Below are positions 16,410 to 25,241 of a DNA stretch of 64,000 bases, in pieces. A model generated the notes under the pieces. The model saw only the letters and a list, made by a program, of their open reading frames with translations. It was not told the DNA's origin and ran no database searches. The first letter of the stretch is position 1, and the number at the start of each line of letters is the position of its first letter. The position numbers and the translations under genes are program-made. Source of the stretch: Oleispira sp036960605 (lineage in GTDB: Bacteria > Pseudomonadota > Gammaproteobacteria > Pseudomonadales > Oceanobacteraceae); assembly GCA_036960605.1 (NCBI GenBank), contig JBALXI010000021.1, positions 1-64,000 of the forward strand. The letters run 5' to 3'.

Positions 16410-18611
16410 ATGAAAAACTTATCTTTTAATTTACAGCAATTAGGTTTGGCTTCTTTATTGGTTATTAGTTATGCCCAAGCAGACGAGGTTGTTGCCGATA
16501 AAAATGACAATATCGCCTTAGAAAATGTTCAACTAGATAATGTTGTTATTAGCGCCCATAGCTTTGATCAAGGCCAAGATGAAATGGCGCAGCCCGCGAC
16601 GCTGCTAACGGATGAATCATTAGAAAGACAGCGCGCGACCAGTTTGGGGGAAACATTATCAGCCCAAGCAGGTATCCATAATTCCAGCTATGGTTCTTCG
16701 GTTGGACGACCTGTGGTACGGGGAATGTCAGGGGCGCGGGTCAAGGTATTGCAAGATGGCATTGATACTTTGGATGCTTCTGCGGTGAGTCCTGATCATG
16801 GCGTTAATGCGGATACCTTCAATGCCAAGAAAATAGAAGTGCTGAGAGGACCTGCGACCTTAATGTATGGCAGTGGAGCTTTTGGTGGCGTAGTGAACGT
16901 AGTTGATGAACGTATTCCAACCGGCTTAGCAGAACCCGAGACTAATATCCGTTTGCAGTATGATGCAGTCAATCAGGGTAAAACGCTGGGTATTAACCAT
17001 TCAGACTCGATCGACTTGTCCGCCGGTAATGAATTGCATTGGCGTGTATCAGCCAGCCACTTTCGCAGTGACGAATATGAGCTGCCTAAGCTGAAAGAAG
17101 AAGATCATGAAGAGCATCACGAAGGAGAGAGTGAAGCAGAGCACGAAGAACACGAAGAAGAGGCGGCTACCGATACGTTAGCCAACTCAGATACTTCTTA
17201 TAATAACAATATCACCTTTGGCACAAGCTATGTTTTTGCTTCTGGCTACGCGGGTATTGCAATTAGTGAAAGTAAAAGTGAATACGGTTTACCCGGTCAT
17301 GTGCATCATGAAGAGCATGATGAAGGCGACATTGTCGGGGAAACGGCTGAAGAGCATGAAGAACACGAAAGTGATGGCGCTCGGATTGAAATGCGCCAGC
17401 GCCGAATTGACCTAGACAGCCGCTTTGATCAACCCATTGCAGGTATTGAATCGGCCAAATTTCGCATCGGTTTCAATGATTATCGCCATGATGAAATTGA
17501 AGGCGGAAGCGTAGGAACCAAGTTTCGTCGTAAAGGTTATGAAGGACGTAGTGAGGTTCTGTTAGCGCCAGTCTCCGGAATGTTTGATACTGAAATCTCA
17601 CAAGCTGTTGGCATTCAGTTCTCGCAAGATAATTTTAAAGCTGTGGGTGATGAGGCCGTGGTACCAGAAACGGATAGCGCTACGGTGGGTGTTTTTTGGT
17701 TAGGAAAAACCCAAGTTTCTGATTGGGGAGTAGAGTTAGGTGCACGGTTAGAGCAAGCTCAGCTTTCACCTGATCAGCCAGATAGCATTAATGCAAGTTG
17801 CGGAAGTAATGGATTAAGCCCTGCCCAGTACGTGGACAAAGACTTTGATACCCATAGTTTGTCCCTAGGCTTGGTTCGTGATCTCAACTTTGCCAACTCG
17901 AAAGGCTGGCAGGTAACGGGCTCTCTAACTTCAGCCCAACGTGCTCCGGCGACACAAGAATTATTTTCTTGCGGGGCTCACGCGGCAACACAAACATTTG
18001 ATGTCGGTAATCCTGACTTGAAAATTGAAGAAGCTTTGAATGTTGAATTCGGTGTGCGTAAAACAGAAGGCCGGTTCACAACGGCATTGAACCTCTATCA
18101 AAATCAAATCTCAGATTTCATTTATGCGCAAAATAGCGGTCGTGAGGTTGATGGTTTTGGTGAATATCAATTTGTTCAGCAAGATACGACCTTTGTCGGT
18201 GGTGAGTTGAACTTGGCTTATCAGTTAGTTGATGGCTTGCTGCTAACGGGGATGGCTGACCGAGTAAGGGCAGATGATTTACCGCGTATTCCTGCTGATC
18301 GTATTGGTCTTGGTTTTGAAGTTTCTAGTATGGCGCTATTTTCGACACAATCTGACTGGATGTTATTTGGGCAGTGGCAACAAATTCAAAAGCAAGATCA
18401 GGTTGCTGATAATGAAGACGTGACACTAGGTTATGACTTATTGACCTTGGGTATGAGTTATCAAGCGGTCTTAGCCAATAGTGAATATCGCATTGATTTA
18501 AAAGCTAATAATTTGTTAGATGAAGAAATTCGTCAGCACACTTCATTTGTAAAAGAACAGGCGCCTCAGCCAGGAAGAAATCTTAGTTTGGCGCTAGGTA
18601 TTCAGTTCTAG
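16410..18611 (+). CDS. znuD: TonB-dependent receptor, ZnuD-like, His-rich
   Basis: A 733-residue outer-membrane receptor. A signal peptide (~1-24, ending AQADE) is followed by a plug domain ('SLGETLSAQAGI', 'RPVVRGMSGARVKVLQDGID') and a barrel ending in Phe. Two His/Glu-rich loops are striking: residues ~229-252 (runs such as DHEEHHEGE and EHEEHEEE) and ~296-318 (HVHHEEHDEG, EEHEEHE). Neisserial ZnuD, a Zur-regulated zinc receptor, has comparable His-rich loops. A Zur box lies upstream of the preceding small gene; a weaker, imperfect GTTAT-like palindrome around 16257-16271 was seen but not called. Zinc is the likely ligand; the znuD symbol rests on architecture and context. Confidence 0.85.
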   Translation: MKNLSFNLQQLGLASLLVISYAQADEVVADKNDNIALENVQLDNVVISAHSFDQGQDEMAQPATLLTDESLERQRATSLGETLSAQAGIHNSSYGSSVGRPVVRGMSGARVKVLQDGIDTLDASAVSPDHGVNADTFNAKKIEVLRGPATLMYGSGAFGGVVNVVDERIPTGLAEPETNIRLQYDAVNQGKTLGINHSDSIDLSAGNELHWRVSASHFRSDEYELPKLKEEDHEEHHEGESEAEHEEHEEEAATDTLANSDTSYNNNITFGTSYVFASGYAGIAISESKSEYGLPGHVHHEEHDEGDIVGETAEEHEEHESDGARIEMRQRRIDLDSRFDQPIAGIESAKFRIGFNDYRHDEIEGGSVGTKFRRKGYEGRSEVLLAPVSGMFDTEISQAVGIQFSQDNFKAVGDEAVVPETDSATVGVFWLGKTQVSDWGVELGARLEQAQLSPDQPDSINASCGSNGLSPAQYVDKDFDTHSLSLGLVRDLNFANSKGWQVTGSLTSAQRAPATQELFSCGAHAATQTFDVGNPDLKIEEALNVEFGVRKTEGRFTTALNLYQNQISDFIYAQNSGREVDGFGEYQFVQQDTTFVGGELNLAYQLVDGLLLTGMADRVRADDLPRIPADRIGLGFEVSSMALFSTQSDWMLFGQWQQIQKQDQVADNEDVTLGYDLLTLGMSYQAVLANSEYRIDLKANNLLDEEIRQHTSFVKEQAPQPGRNLSLALGIQF

Positions 18612-18773
18612 TGATTGATGATGTCTCTGAGTTGTAGAATTTAAGATCCTGCTCTTGCTTCTTTTTGTTATATAAAAGAGGCAGGTGCAAAAACATAAGC
18701 ATAAGTAGCAGCCTCCGCCTTAATTAAACTCTTCTATACTCTTTAGATGTGAATCTATTTTTTAGGGTATTAA

Positions 18774-20648
18774 ATGAATTTCCTCAGTAATATTAGTATT
18801 AAGAATAAGCACTTAATTATCCTATGCTGTGTCATCTTGGGCTTAATATTAACGACGACGGTGAGTATTTATGAGTTTAACCGTATTGGGCAACTCAGTA
18901 GTATATTACTCATTAAAGAGGAATTAAGTAGTGATGTATTAACATTACGAAAACATGAAAAAGATTTTTTCGCCCGTAAGAACTTGAAGTATGGCGATAA
19001 ATTTTCTAAATCAGTAGCGCATATGAAGGACGATATTGTCCAGTTAGAAGAGGCTATGTCATCTCAAGGTTTGGCAAGTGATCATGTCGGAACATTATCA
19101 GGCTTAGTGACCCAATATGGGGCTATCTTTGAGAAATTGGTTAGCCTACAAACGGAAATAGGGCTGGATTCTAAAAGTGGCTTATATGGCTCATTGCGGA
19201 CTGCGGTTCATGAGATTGAAACATTAGCGAAAGACGCTGAGGAATATGAGATTTTATTTCATATGCTGATGCTGCGCCGTAATGAAAAAGATTTCATGCT
19301 ACGTCGAGATGAAAAATATTTAGCAAAGTTTGAAGGGAATTATTCAAAATTTAATAATGCTGTTGATCAATTGCAACCGATTTCAATTGACCAGATTAAA
19401 AATAAAATTGCACGTTACCGCTCAGATTTTAAGAACTTAACCGCGAAAGAAACTGAGTTAGGTTTAAATGCCAACTCAGGCTTACTGGGTGAATTACGCA
19501 GTACCATTCATCAAACAGAAGAATCCTTCGATTCGTTAACTAAATTCGTCAATATCCAAATACAGCAGACGACAGAAAATGTTTATACCACATTGGGAAC
19601 GATCATCGTTCTGATTTTCATCTTAATCTCAGGATTAATGACGATGATCTCACGCGCTATTTATCAACCGGTACAATCTATTACTGAACGAATTCATAAT
19701 ATTGCTGATGATTTAGACCTTACTCAGTTAGTCAATCATATTTCGAAAGATGAAGTTGGAATTTTGTCAAAGTCATTCGATGCTTTAATTTCCAGCTTAC
19801 GTGATACGGTTAATCAAGTTAAAGATGGCTCGATACAGGTTGCTCAAGCCTCTGAAGAAATGTCTTGTATCACCAAAGAAGTAGGGGATGCCAGCGAGCA
19901 ACAGCAGCAAGAAATTGAACAAGCAGTAACCGCTATTAATGAAATGACCGCTACGATTCAAAGTATTGCTGAAAATGCAGAGACGGCGGCTTCTGCAGTG
20001 AACGATGTAACGAGCGAAATTGGTCGCGGTAAGGCCGTTTCGGATGATGCTAAGGCTGAAATTGAGCGACTTAACTCTGAAGTCGAAGGCGCAGCGCAAG
20101 CCATTGAGGAACTGCAGAAGAACAGTGAAAGTATCGGTGAGATTTTATCGACGATCAGTGCTATTGCTGAACAAACAAACTTGCTTGCATTAAATGCGGC
20201 TATTGAGGCTGCACGAGCAGGTGAGCAAGGAAGAGGCTTTGCGGTTGTGGCTGATGAAGTACGCACACTCGCCAGTAGAACCCAAGAATCAACCGAGTCA
20301 ATTCGTGAAAATATCAGTCAGTTTCAAAAAGGTACGGCCGAGGTCGTCGAAACCGTCACTCGATCTCGCGAACGTGCTCAATCAGGGATTGCCAAGGTTT
20401 CTGAATCCAGCCAAATCCTAGATTCTATTTATGCCAATATTTCGAATATCGGTGATATGAATACGCAGGTGGCCACGGCCGCAAAAGAGCAAGGATTTGC
20501 TTCGGAAGAAATTAACCGTAACGTCGTTCGTATCAATGAACTTGCCCATGTCTGTCATGAGCAAGCCAACCAAGCGGCAGCCGCCAGTGGTGAACTTGCT
20601 AAGTTAGGATCTGAGCTGCAGGGAACCGTTCAGCGCTTTAAGGTTTAA
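18774..20648 (+). CDS. Methyl-accepting chemotaxis protein with HBM sensor
   Basis: A 624-residue chemoreceptor. TM1 (~13-32) and TM2 (~268-290) enclose a ~235-residue helical periplasmic domain with two related motifs, 'LRKHEKDFFARKN' (~54) and 'LRRNEKDFMLRRDEKYL' (~166), typical of helical bimodular (HBM) sensors that bind organic acids in Pseudomonas homologues. A HAMP domain (~290-345) follows, then the cytoplasmic signalling domain with the conserved hairpin tip 'EQTNLLALNAAIEAARAG'. It is monocistronic. The ligand is unknown. No CheR-tethering pentapeptide is at the C-terminus. Confidence 0.92.
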   Translation: MNFLSNISIKNKHLIILCCVILGLILTTTVSIYEFNRIGQLSSILLIKEELSSDVLTLRKHEKDFFARKNLKYGDKFSKSVAHMKDDIVQLEEAMSSQGLASDHVGTLSGLVTQYGAIFEKLVSLQTEIGLDSKSGLYGSLRTAVHEIETLAKDAEEYEILFHMLMLRRNEKDFMLRRDEKYLAKFEGNYSKFNNAVDQLQPISIDQIKNKIARYRSDFKNLTAKETELGLNANSGLLGELRSTIHQTEESFDSLTKFVNIQIQQTTENVYTTLGTIIVLIFILISGLMTMISRAIYQPVQSITERIHNIADDLDLTQLVNHISKDEVGILSKSFDALISSLRDTVNQVKDGSIQVAQASEEMSCITKEVGDASEQQQQEIEQAVTAINEMTATIQSIAENAETAASAVNDVTSEIGRGKAVSDDAKAEIERLNSEVEGAAQAIEELQKNSESIGEILSTISAIAEQTNLLALNAAIEAARAGEQGRGFAVVADEVRTLASRTQESTESIRENISQFQKGTAEVVETVTRSRERAQSGIAKVSESSQILDSIYANISNIGDMNTQVATAAKEQGFASEEINRNVVRINELAHVCHEQANQAAAASGELAKLGSELQGTVQRFKV

Positions 20649-20728
20649 CTTTTTAAAACCCTTTCAACTTTCTGTTCTTGAATTACATATGGAAAAGCGT
20701 ATATTCGTTTTTTTCATAGGTAATCCAG

Positions 20729-21076
20729 TTGAGCAGTATGTCCCCGTTAGAATTATTTAAAGCTCTTAGTGACCTTACTCGTTTACAAAGTTTATTGCTC
20801 ATTCGGCAAGAGCAAGAGCTGTGTGTTTGTGAATTAATGGTCGCTTTAGACTTAAGCCAGCCTAAGATATCTCGCCACTTAGCCTTATTACGCGATGCTG
20901 AATTATTGGCAACTGAAAAGCGCGGTCAGTGGGTTTACTATCGTCTTTCAGCTCAGCTGGAAGATTGGATTCTGAATGTTATAGCGCAAGCCTGTTCGCA
21001 ACAAGATCTTACCGCATTAGACCAGCGTTTGAATGCCATGGGTGATCGCCCGGAACGTGTTCAGCAGTGTTGCTGA
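20729..21076 (+). CDS. arsR: ArsR-family repressor of the arsenic operon
   Basis: A 115-residue winged-helix regulator. It carries the ELCVCEL motif (~residues 31-37) at the start of the third helix, the As(III)-binding cysteine pair of ArsR, and 'QPKISRHLALLRDAELL' recognition region. A final CC pair may add metal ligands. The TTG start at 20729 has AGG eight bases before; an ATG at 20738 is the alternative. It begins the arsR-acr3-arsC operon and probably represses itself. A poor dyad (ATATGG...CGTATAT, ~20688-20705) upstream may be the operator. Confidence 0.93.
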   Translation: MSSMSPLELFKALSDLTRLQSLLLIRQEQELCVCELMVALDLSQPKISRHLALLRDAELLATEKRGQWVYYRLSAQLEDWILNVIAQACSQQDLTALDQRLNAMGDRPERVQQCC

Positions 21077-21111
21077 TTTTATAATTTAAATTTTCATTTT
21101 AAGGAATAGTC

Positions 21112-22149
21112 ATGGGATTATTTGAGCGTTACTTATCGGTTTGGGTTTTATTGAGCATACTTGGAGGGATATTTCTGGGGACTCAGTTTGCCGAAGTTTT
21201 TTCTATTATTGCAGGCATAGAATTCGCACACGTTAATATTGTGGTGGCGGTACTTATTTGGTTGATGGTGTATCCCATGATGATACAGGTTGATTTCTCT
21301 GCCTTAAAAGATGTGGGTAAAAAGCCGAAAGGTCTGATCATGACCTTGGTTATTAATTGGTTAATCAAACCGTTCACCATGGCCGCCTTGGGTTGGCTAT
21401 TTTTTGAAGGTTTGTTCGCAGACTGGGTTTCGCCAGAGGATGCACAACAATATATTGCCGGCATGATTTTATTAGGCGTAGCCCCTTGTACTGCGATGGT
21501 TTTTGTTTGGAGTCAGTTAACTAAAGGAGATGCTAATTATACGTTGGTGCAAGTATCTGTGAACGATGTGATTATGATTTTTGCATTTGCCCCTATCGCC
21601 GGTTTTTTATTAGGCGTGAGTGATATTGAAGTACCTTGGCAGACGCTATTATTATCTACATTGTTGTATGTTGTTTTGCCATTAGTTGCCGGTATTATAA
21701 CGCGTACGTTAATTTTAAATTCTGACAAAGTTAACGGCGAGCAGAAGCTAGCGTCCTTTGTGCATACGTTAAAGCCGCTATCGATACTCGGTCTTTTAAC
21801 GACAGTGGTTTTGTTATTTGGCTTTCAAGCGGAAGTTATATTAGAAAAACCACAAGCCATTTTCTTAATTGCTATTCCTCTATTGATTCAAACTTACGGT
21901 ATTTTTGCTATTGCGTATGGCTGGGCATATTTGTGGAGACTGCCGCATAATATTGCTGCCCCCGCTTGTATGATCGGTACCTCCAATTTCTTTGAGTTGG
22001 CAGTGGCGGTGGCTATTAGTGTGTTTGGCTTACATTCTGGCGCGGCATTGGCAACGGTTGTTGGCGTGCTCGTCGAAGTTCCGGTAATGCTTTCTTTGGT
22101 CGCGTTAGTGAATAGAACACGGCCCTTATTTGATCAGCGTGCCGCTTAA
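21112..22149 (+). CDS. arsB: ACR3-family arsenite efflux transporter
   Basis: A 345-residue inner-membrane protein with about ten transmembrane helices, matching the ACR3 type of arsenite exporters (not the 12-TM ArsB type). Key segments are 'GVAPCTAMVFVWSQLTKGDANYTLVQVSVND', seen in parts as APCTAMVFVWS with the conserved Cys, and 'IGTSNFFELAVAVAIS' near the end. It exports As(III) using the proton motive force. AAGGAATAGTC precedes the ATG. It lies 35 bases after arsR. Confidence 0.93.
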   Translation: MGLFERYLSVWVLLSILGGIFLGTQFAEVFSIIAGIEFAHVNIVVAVLIWLMVYPMMIQVDFSALKDVGKKPKGLIMTLVINWLIKPFTMAALGWLFFEGLFADWVSPEDAQQYIAGMILLGVAPCTAMVFVWSQLTKGDANYTLVQVSVNDVIMIFAFAPIAGFLLGVSDIEVPWQTLLLSTLLYVVLPLVAGIITRTLILNSDKVNGEQKLASFVHTLKPLSILGLLTTVVLLFGFQAEVILEKPQAIFLIAIPLLIQTYGIFAIAYGWAYLWRLPHNIAAPACMIGTSNFFELAVAVAISVFGLHSGAALATVVGVLVEVPVMLSLVALVNRTRPLFDQRAA

Positions 22150-22196
22150 CATATTAATTAAACCACTTAGATTAGATGTGAGTAGAGTAGGGAATT

Positions 22197-22580
22197 ATGA
22201 AAAAAGTTATCTTTGTATGTGTCGAAAACTCCTGCCGCAGTCAAATGGCAGAAGCCTTTGGCAAGATTCATGGCGCTGAAACGTTTGAGGTTTATAGCTC
22301 CGGTAGCAAGCCTTCTGGCAAGGTGAACCCTAGAGCTATTGAATTCATGGCTGAATTAAACTATGACTTATCACAGCATGACTCTAAGCCGTTGAGTGAG
22401 TTTGATGGCATGCACTTTGATTATGCAATTACGATGGGTTGTGGTGATGAATGTCCTATGATTGTGGCAGATAACCGTGAAGATTGGGGTATCCCAGATC
22501 CCAAGCACGAAGAGCCAGAGCGTTTTCGTGAGATACGCGCAATAATTGAAAATAAGGTGAAAGCCTTAGTTCAAGGCTAA
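22197..22580 (+). CDS. arsC: Arsenate reductase, LMW-phosphatase type
   Basis: A 127-residue protein of the low-molecular-weight tyrosine phosphatase fold. The active-site loop 'CVENSCRSQMAE' (CX5R, Cys8 to Arg14) starts the protein and the general-acid region 'WGIPDPKHEEPERFREIR' is in the C-terminal third. A 'GCGDECP' segment supplies the further cysteines typical of thioredoxin-linked arsenate reductases. It reduces As(V) to As(III) for export by the ACR3 pump 47 bases upstream in the same operon. Confidence 0.93.
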   Translation: MKKVIFVCVENSCRSQMAEAFGKIHGAETFEVYSSGSKPSGKVNPRAIEFMAELNYDLSQHDSKPLSEFDGMHFDYAITMGCGDECPMIVADNREDWGIPDPKHEEPERFREIRAIIENKVKALVQG

Positions 22581-22682
22581 TGTCTTAGTCTCTGCTGCAC
22601 TTACAATTCTTACTATCGAATCCTCTCAGCTGACCTACACTTAAAGTAATGGTCTGCTGAAAGTATTGGTGAGAAATCTGCT

Positions 22683-23936
22683 ATGAAAAATAAAGTCCTC
22701 ATTGTCGAAGACAGTGCTGTCATTCTAAAAATCCTAAAACATTTAGCGAAGCAATCACTGCAACTAGAGCCTATTTTTGCGACGTCGATGGCACAGGCGC
22801 AAGCGCTTTATGCGCAGCACAAAGATGAGCTGTTTGCCGGTATCATTGATCTAACGTTACCGGATGCACCCAATGGAGAGATGGTCGACTTCTTATTAGA
22901 GCAGGGCTTTCCTGTGATCGTCTTAACGGGCAGTTATGATGAGAAGCGTCGAGAAGTATTGGTTAAACAAGGTGTTGTTGATTATGTAGTGAAAGAGAGC
23001 CGCTATTCGTATCGCTATGCGATTAATATGATCAATCGCTTGTATAAAAACCAGCAGATTCAAGTATTGGTAGTGGAAGATTCTAAGCCCTATCGCAAGC
23101 ATATTGTGCGTTTATTAACGGTGCATAAATACCAAGTATTGGAAGCTGAACATGGCCTAGAAGCGATGGCGCAGTTGAAAAAACATCCCGATATAAAAAT
23201 GGTCATAACCGATTACAATATGCCTGAAATGGATGGCTTTGAATTGGTACAGGCTATTCGACGTCAGTATGAAAAATCCGATATGATTATTATTGGCCTG
23301 TCTGGAGAAGATGGCGGTCTACTGTCGATTAAGTTTATTAAAAATGGTGCCGATGACTTCCTTAATAAACCCTTTCAGCAAGAAGAGTTTTATTGCCGAA
23401 TCACCAATAACATCGAATCATTAGAGCAGATGCACAAGATTCAAGAGCAAGCTAATCGTGATTATTTAACCTCGCTTTATAATCGACGTTACTTCTGTGA
23501 GGAAGGTGAAAAATTATTACAACTGGCGATCAAAAATAATACTGAAATTTCATTGGTATCGATTGATCTCGACTTCTTTAAATTGGTCAATGATGAGTAT
23601 GGTCATGAAGCGGGTGATTTAGTTCTGAAGTTCTTCTCGCGTGAGTTAGAAAATATATTAGGACGTTTTCTTGTTGCGCGCTTAGGGGGTGAAGAATTTT
23701 GTATTATTGTATCGGGTCTAAGTAATGAGAAAGTTGTGAGTTTGATTGATGGCTTTAAACAGCACTTAGCAGCGCAGATCGTTGATGTTAATGACGATGA
23801 CTTTGTTCGTATTGCCTTTAGTGCCGGGGTAAGTAATATCAAACATGAGACACTGAATGCGATGTTGAATCAGGCTGATGAGTATTTATATCGGGCTAAG
23901 GAGGCGGGACGTAATATGGTGATAGGCGATGATTAA
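22683..23936 (+). CDS. Diguanylate cyclase with two receiver domains
   Basis: A 417-residue response regulator: REC1 (~4-120, acidic pair ED at 9-10, phospho-Asp in GIIDLTLPD), REC2 (~122-245, phospho-Asp in ITDYNMPEMDG, Lys in LNKPF) and a C-terminal GGDEF domain (~255-417) with an intact LGGEEF active site. The RxxD inhibitory site expected just before 'LVARLGGEEF' is missing (Leu and Phe in place of Arg and Asp), so product inhibition there is unlikely. It makes c-di-GMP, presumably on phosphorylation. No histidine kinase is adjacent. Confidence 0.92.
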   Translation: MKNKVLIVEDSAVILKILKHLAKQSLQLEPIFATSMAQAQALYAQHKDELFAGIIDLTLPDAPNGEMVDFLLEQGFPVIVLTGSYDEKRREVLVKQGVVDYVVKESRYSYRYAINMINRLYKNQQIQVLVVEDSKPYRKHIVRLLTVHKYQVLEAEHGLEAMAQLKKHPDIKMVITDYNMPEMDGFELVQAIRRQYEKSDMIIIGLSGEDGGLLSIKFIKNGADDFLNKPFQQEEFYCRITNNIESLEQMHKIQEQANRDYLTSLYNRRYFCEEGEKLLQLAIKNNTEISLVSIDLDFFKLVNDEYGHEAGDLVLKFFSRELENILGRFLVARLGGEEFCIIVSGLSNEKVVSLIDGFKQHLAAQIVDVNDDDFVRIAFSAGVSNIKHETLNAMLNQADEYLYRAKEAGRNMVIGDD

Positions 23937-23942
23937 ATAGCA

Positions 23943-23963
23943 AAGCCCGTTGTCTGCGGGCTC
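23943..23963 (-). terminator. Terminator between convergent genes
   Basis: AGCCCG (23944-23949) pairs with CGGGCT (23957-23962). On the minus strand the stem is followed by TTTGCTATTT, so it best serves the lipoprotein gene ending at 23980; it may also work for the diguanylate cyclase gene. Confidence 0.65.
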
Positions 23964-23979
23964 TACTCATTCAAATGAC

Positions 23980-25164
23980 TTATTTTTCAGCTGATGTTTC
24001 TATAACGTCAGGAGTCTCAACCACTTCAGGTGCCTCAATTACTTCAGGCGCCTCAACTACTTCAGGAGTCTCAACTACTTCAGGAGTCTCAACTACTTCA
24101 GGAGTCTCAACTACTTCAGGAGTCTCAACTACTTCAGGCGTTTCCTGAGAAACTATTTCACTGCTCTCTCGGCTGACAAGTTGTTTTTCTAATTCAGCAA
24201 TTCGATTCTGTAGGGGGGCAATTAATCGACTGGCTTGAGTTTCCGCGTGCTGTGCTAAAGCGGTTGCTTGATCTTGTAATGCCATATGGCGAAGATCTTC
24301 TGCTTTTAATGTCGCACCTATCTGAGCTAATAAAGATTCAAATTTTAATACAGTATCTTCAGCGCGCTGATTATTAAGCTTTAGAAGTTGCTCGGCATCA
24401 CGGGCAACATAAAGGGCATGCTGCGCTGATCTTAAAGCCGTCAGACCCTTCTCGCTTACGAGTGTACGATTTGAATATTGAGCGCGAATATCCTTTTCTG
24501 CTTGCTCAACAAGTTCTTCAGCCACGGTAAAGCTTTTAGGTGCATTTTCATCCGCATCCTCATCCTCTGCTTTATCTAAGGTATTTTTGGCGGGCTGCCA
24601 ATGAATTTGAAGTAGTGTATCCAGTTCAAGTTGTTGTAAATCTTCTAAAATGGGGGCCATGTCGGCAGCGCTGATACTTTCTTTCCCCTCTTCTATTTTA
24701 GTAATCAAGTTGGTAATAGCTTCTAAATGATTATTAAATTTTTCAGGTAAAACTCTGGGGCTATTGAGTTCTTCTAGAACCTGTTTTTGTTGCAATAAGG
24801 GTTTTAATACAATTTGGACTTTTTGTTTATTCTTTTCAGCGAGCTGTAACAAGGTGATGACTTTTGCAGAAGCAATAATACTATCGCTTTGCAGACCTTT
24901 AATTTCAGTTGCTCGCGCAAGAGCTAAGGCTTCTACAACTTGTTCCATATGGAGGGGGGCATAAAAATTCATTGCTGAATTAATCGCCGCTTCATATTTT
25001 ACTTCAGCTTCTATTAAAGCTCGTTCTGAGTCACCAGAAAATTCAGAGGCTTTATCTAAAGCAGTTTGATCAAAGTTTTCGTCTTGAGTAAGGCGTTTGC
25101 TTGCGCAACCTGTTGAGGCTAACAATGCAGATAGCATCATGGTTACTAATAATGTGCGAAACAT
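23980..25164 (-). CDS. Lipoprotein with helical domain and repeat tail
   Basis: A 394-residue predicted lipoprotein (lipobox STGCAS, Cys near 20). The body (~30-330) is almost all helix-forming, rich in Ala, Glu, Lys and Leu, with likely coiled coils, and its early 'SAMNFYAPLHMEQVVEALALARA' region, seen in parts, resembles DUF4398-type envelope proteins. The C-terminal ~50 residues are eight near-identical hexapeptides (consensus ETPEVV). The function is unknown. It lies after ilvD but is separated from it by a strong hairpin at 25191-25227. Confidence 0.8.
   Translation of the reverse strand: MFRTLLVTMMLSALLASTGCASKRLTQDENFDQTALDKASEFSGDSERALIEAEVKYEAAINSAMNFYAPLHMEQVVEALALARATEIKGLQSDSIIASAKVITLLQLAEKNKQKVQIVLKPLLQQKQVLEELNSPRVLPEKFNNHLEAITNLITKIEEGKESISAADMAPILEDLQQLELDTLLQIHWQPAKNTLDKAEDEDADENAPKSFTVAEELVEQAEKDIRAQYSNRTLVSEKGLTALRSAQHALYVARDAEQLLKLNNQRAEDTVLKFESLLAQIGATLKAEDLRHMALQDQATALAQHAETQASRLIAPLQNRIAELEKQLVSRESSEIVSQETPEVVETPEVVETPEVVETPEVVETPEVVEAPEVIEAPEVVETPDVIETSAEK
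24001..24144 (-). repeat. 18-bp tandem repeat (8 units) inside the lipoprotein gene
   Basis: Eight in-frame units of 18 bases encode ETPEVV and close variants (EAPEVI, EAPEVV, ETPDVI). The four units nearest the 5' side of the gene are almost identical at the DNA level, the pattern expected of a copy-number-variable repeat. The units differ in codon use toward the stop codon. Confidence 0.92.
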
Positions 25165-25190
25165 AATGGCTCCTAGCAGAATCTACTAAT

Positions 25191-25227
25191 AACAAGTGTG
25201 TAGACCTTAGGGTCATACACACTTGTT
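25191..25227 (-). terminator. ilvD terminator
   Basis: AACAAGTGTGTA (25191-25202) pairs perfectly with TACACACTTGTT (25216-25227), and GACC/GGTC extends the stem inside, leaving a TTAG loop. It lies 14 bases past the ilvD stop and just before the lipoprotein start, so it should insulate the two. Confidence 0.75.
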
Positions 25228-25241
25228 GACTGTCTAAACGA

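Noticed and set aside
18640..18700. Terminator after the ZnuD-like gene
   Set aside because: CCTGC/GCAGG can pair but the stem is interrupted and the match is poor.
24001..24144. CRISPR-like appearance of regular repeats
   Set aside because: Units are contiguous 18-base repeats in frame within a coding sequence, with no spacers and no cas genes.
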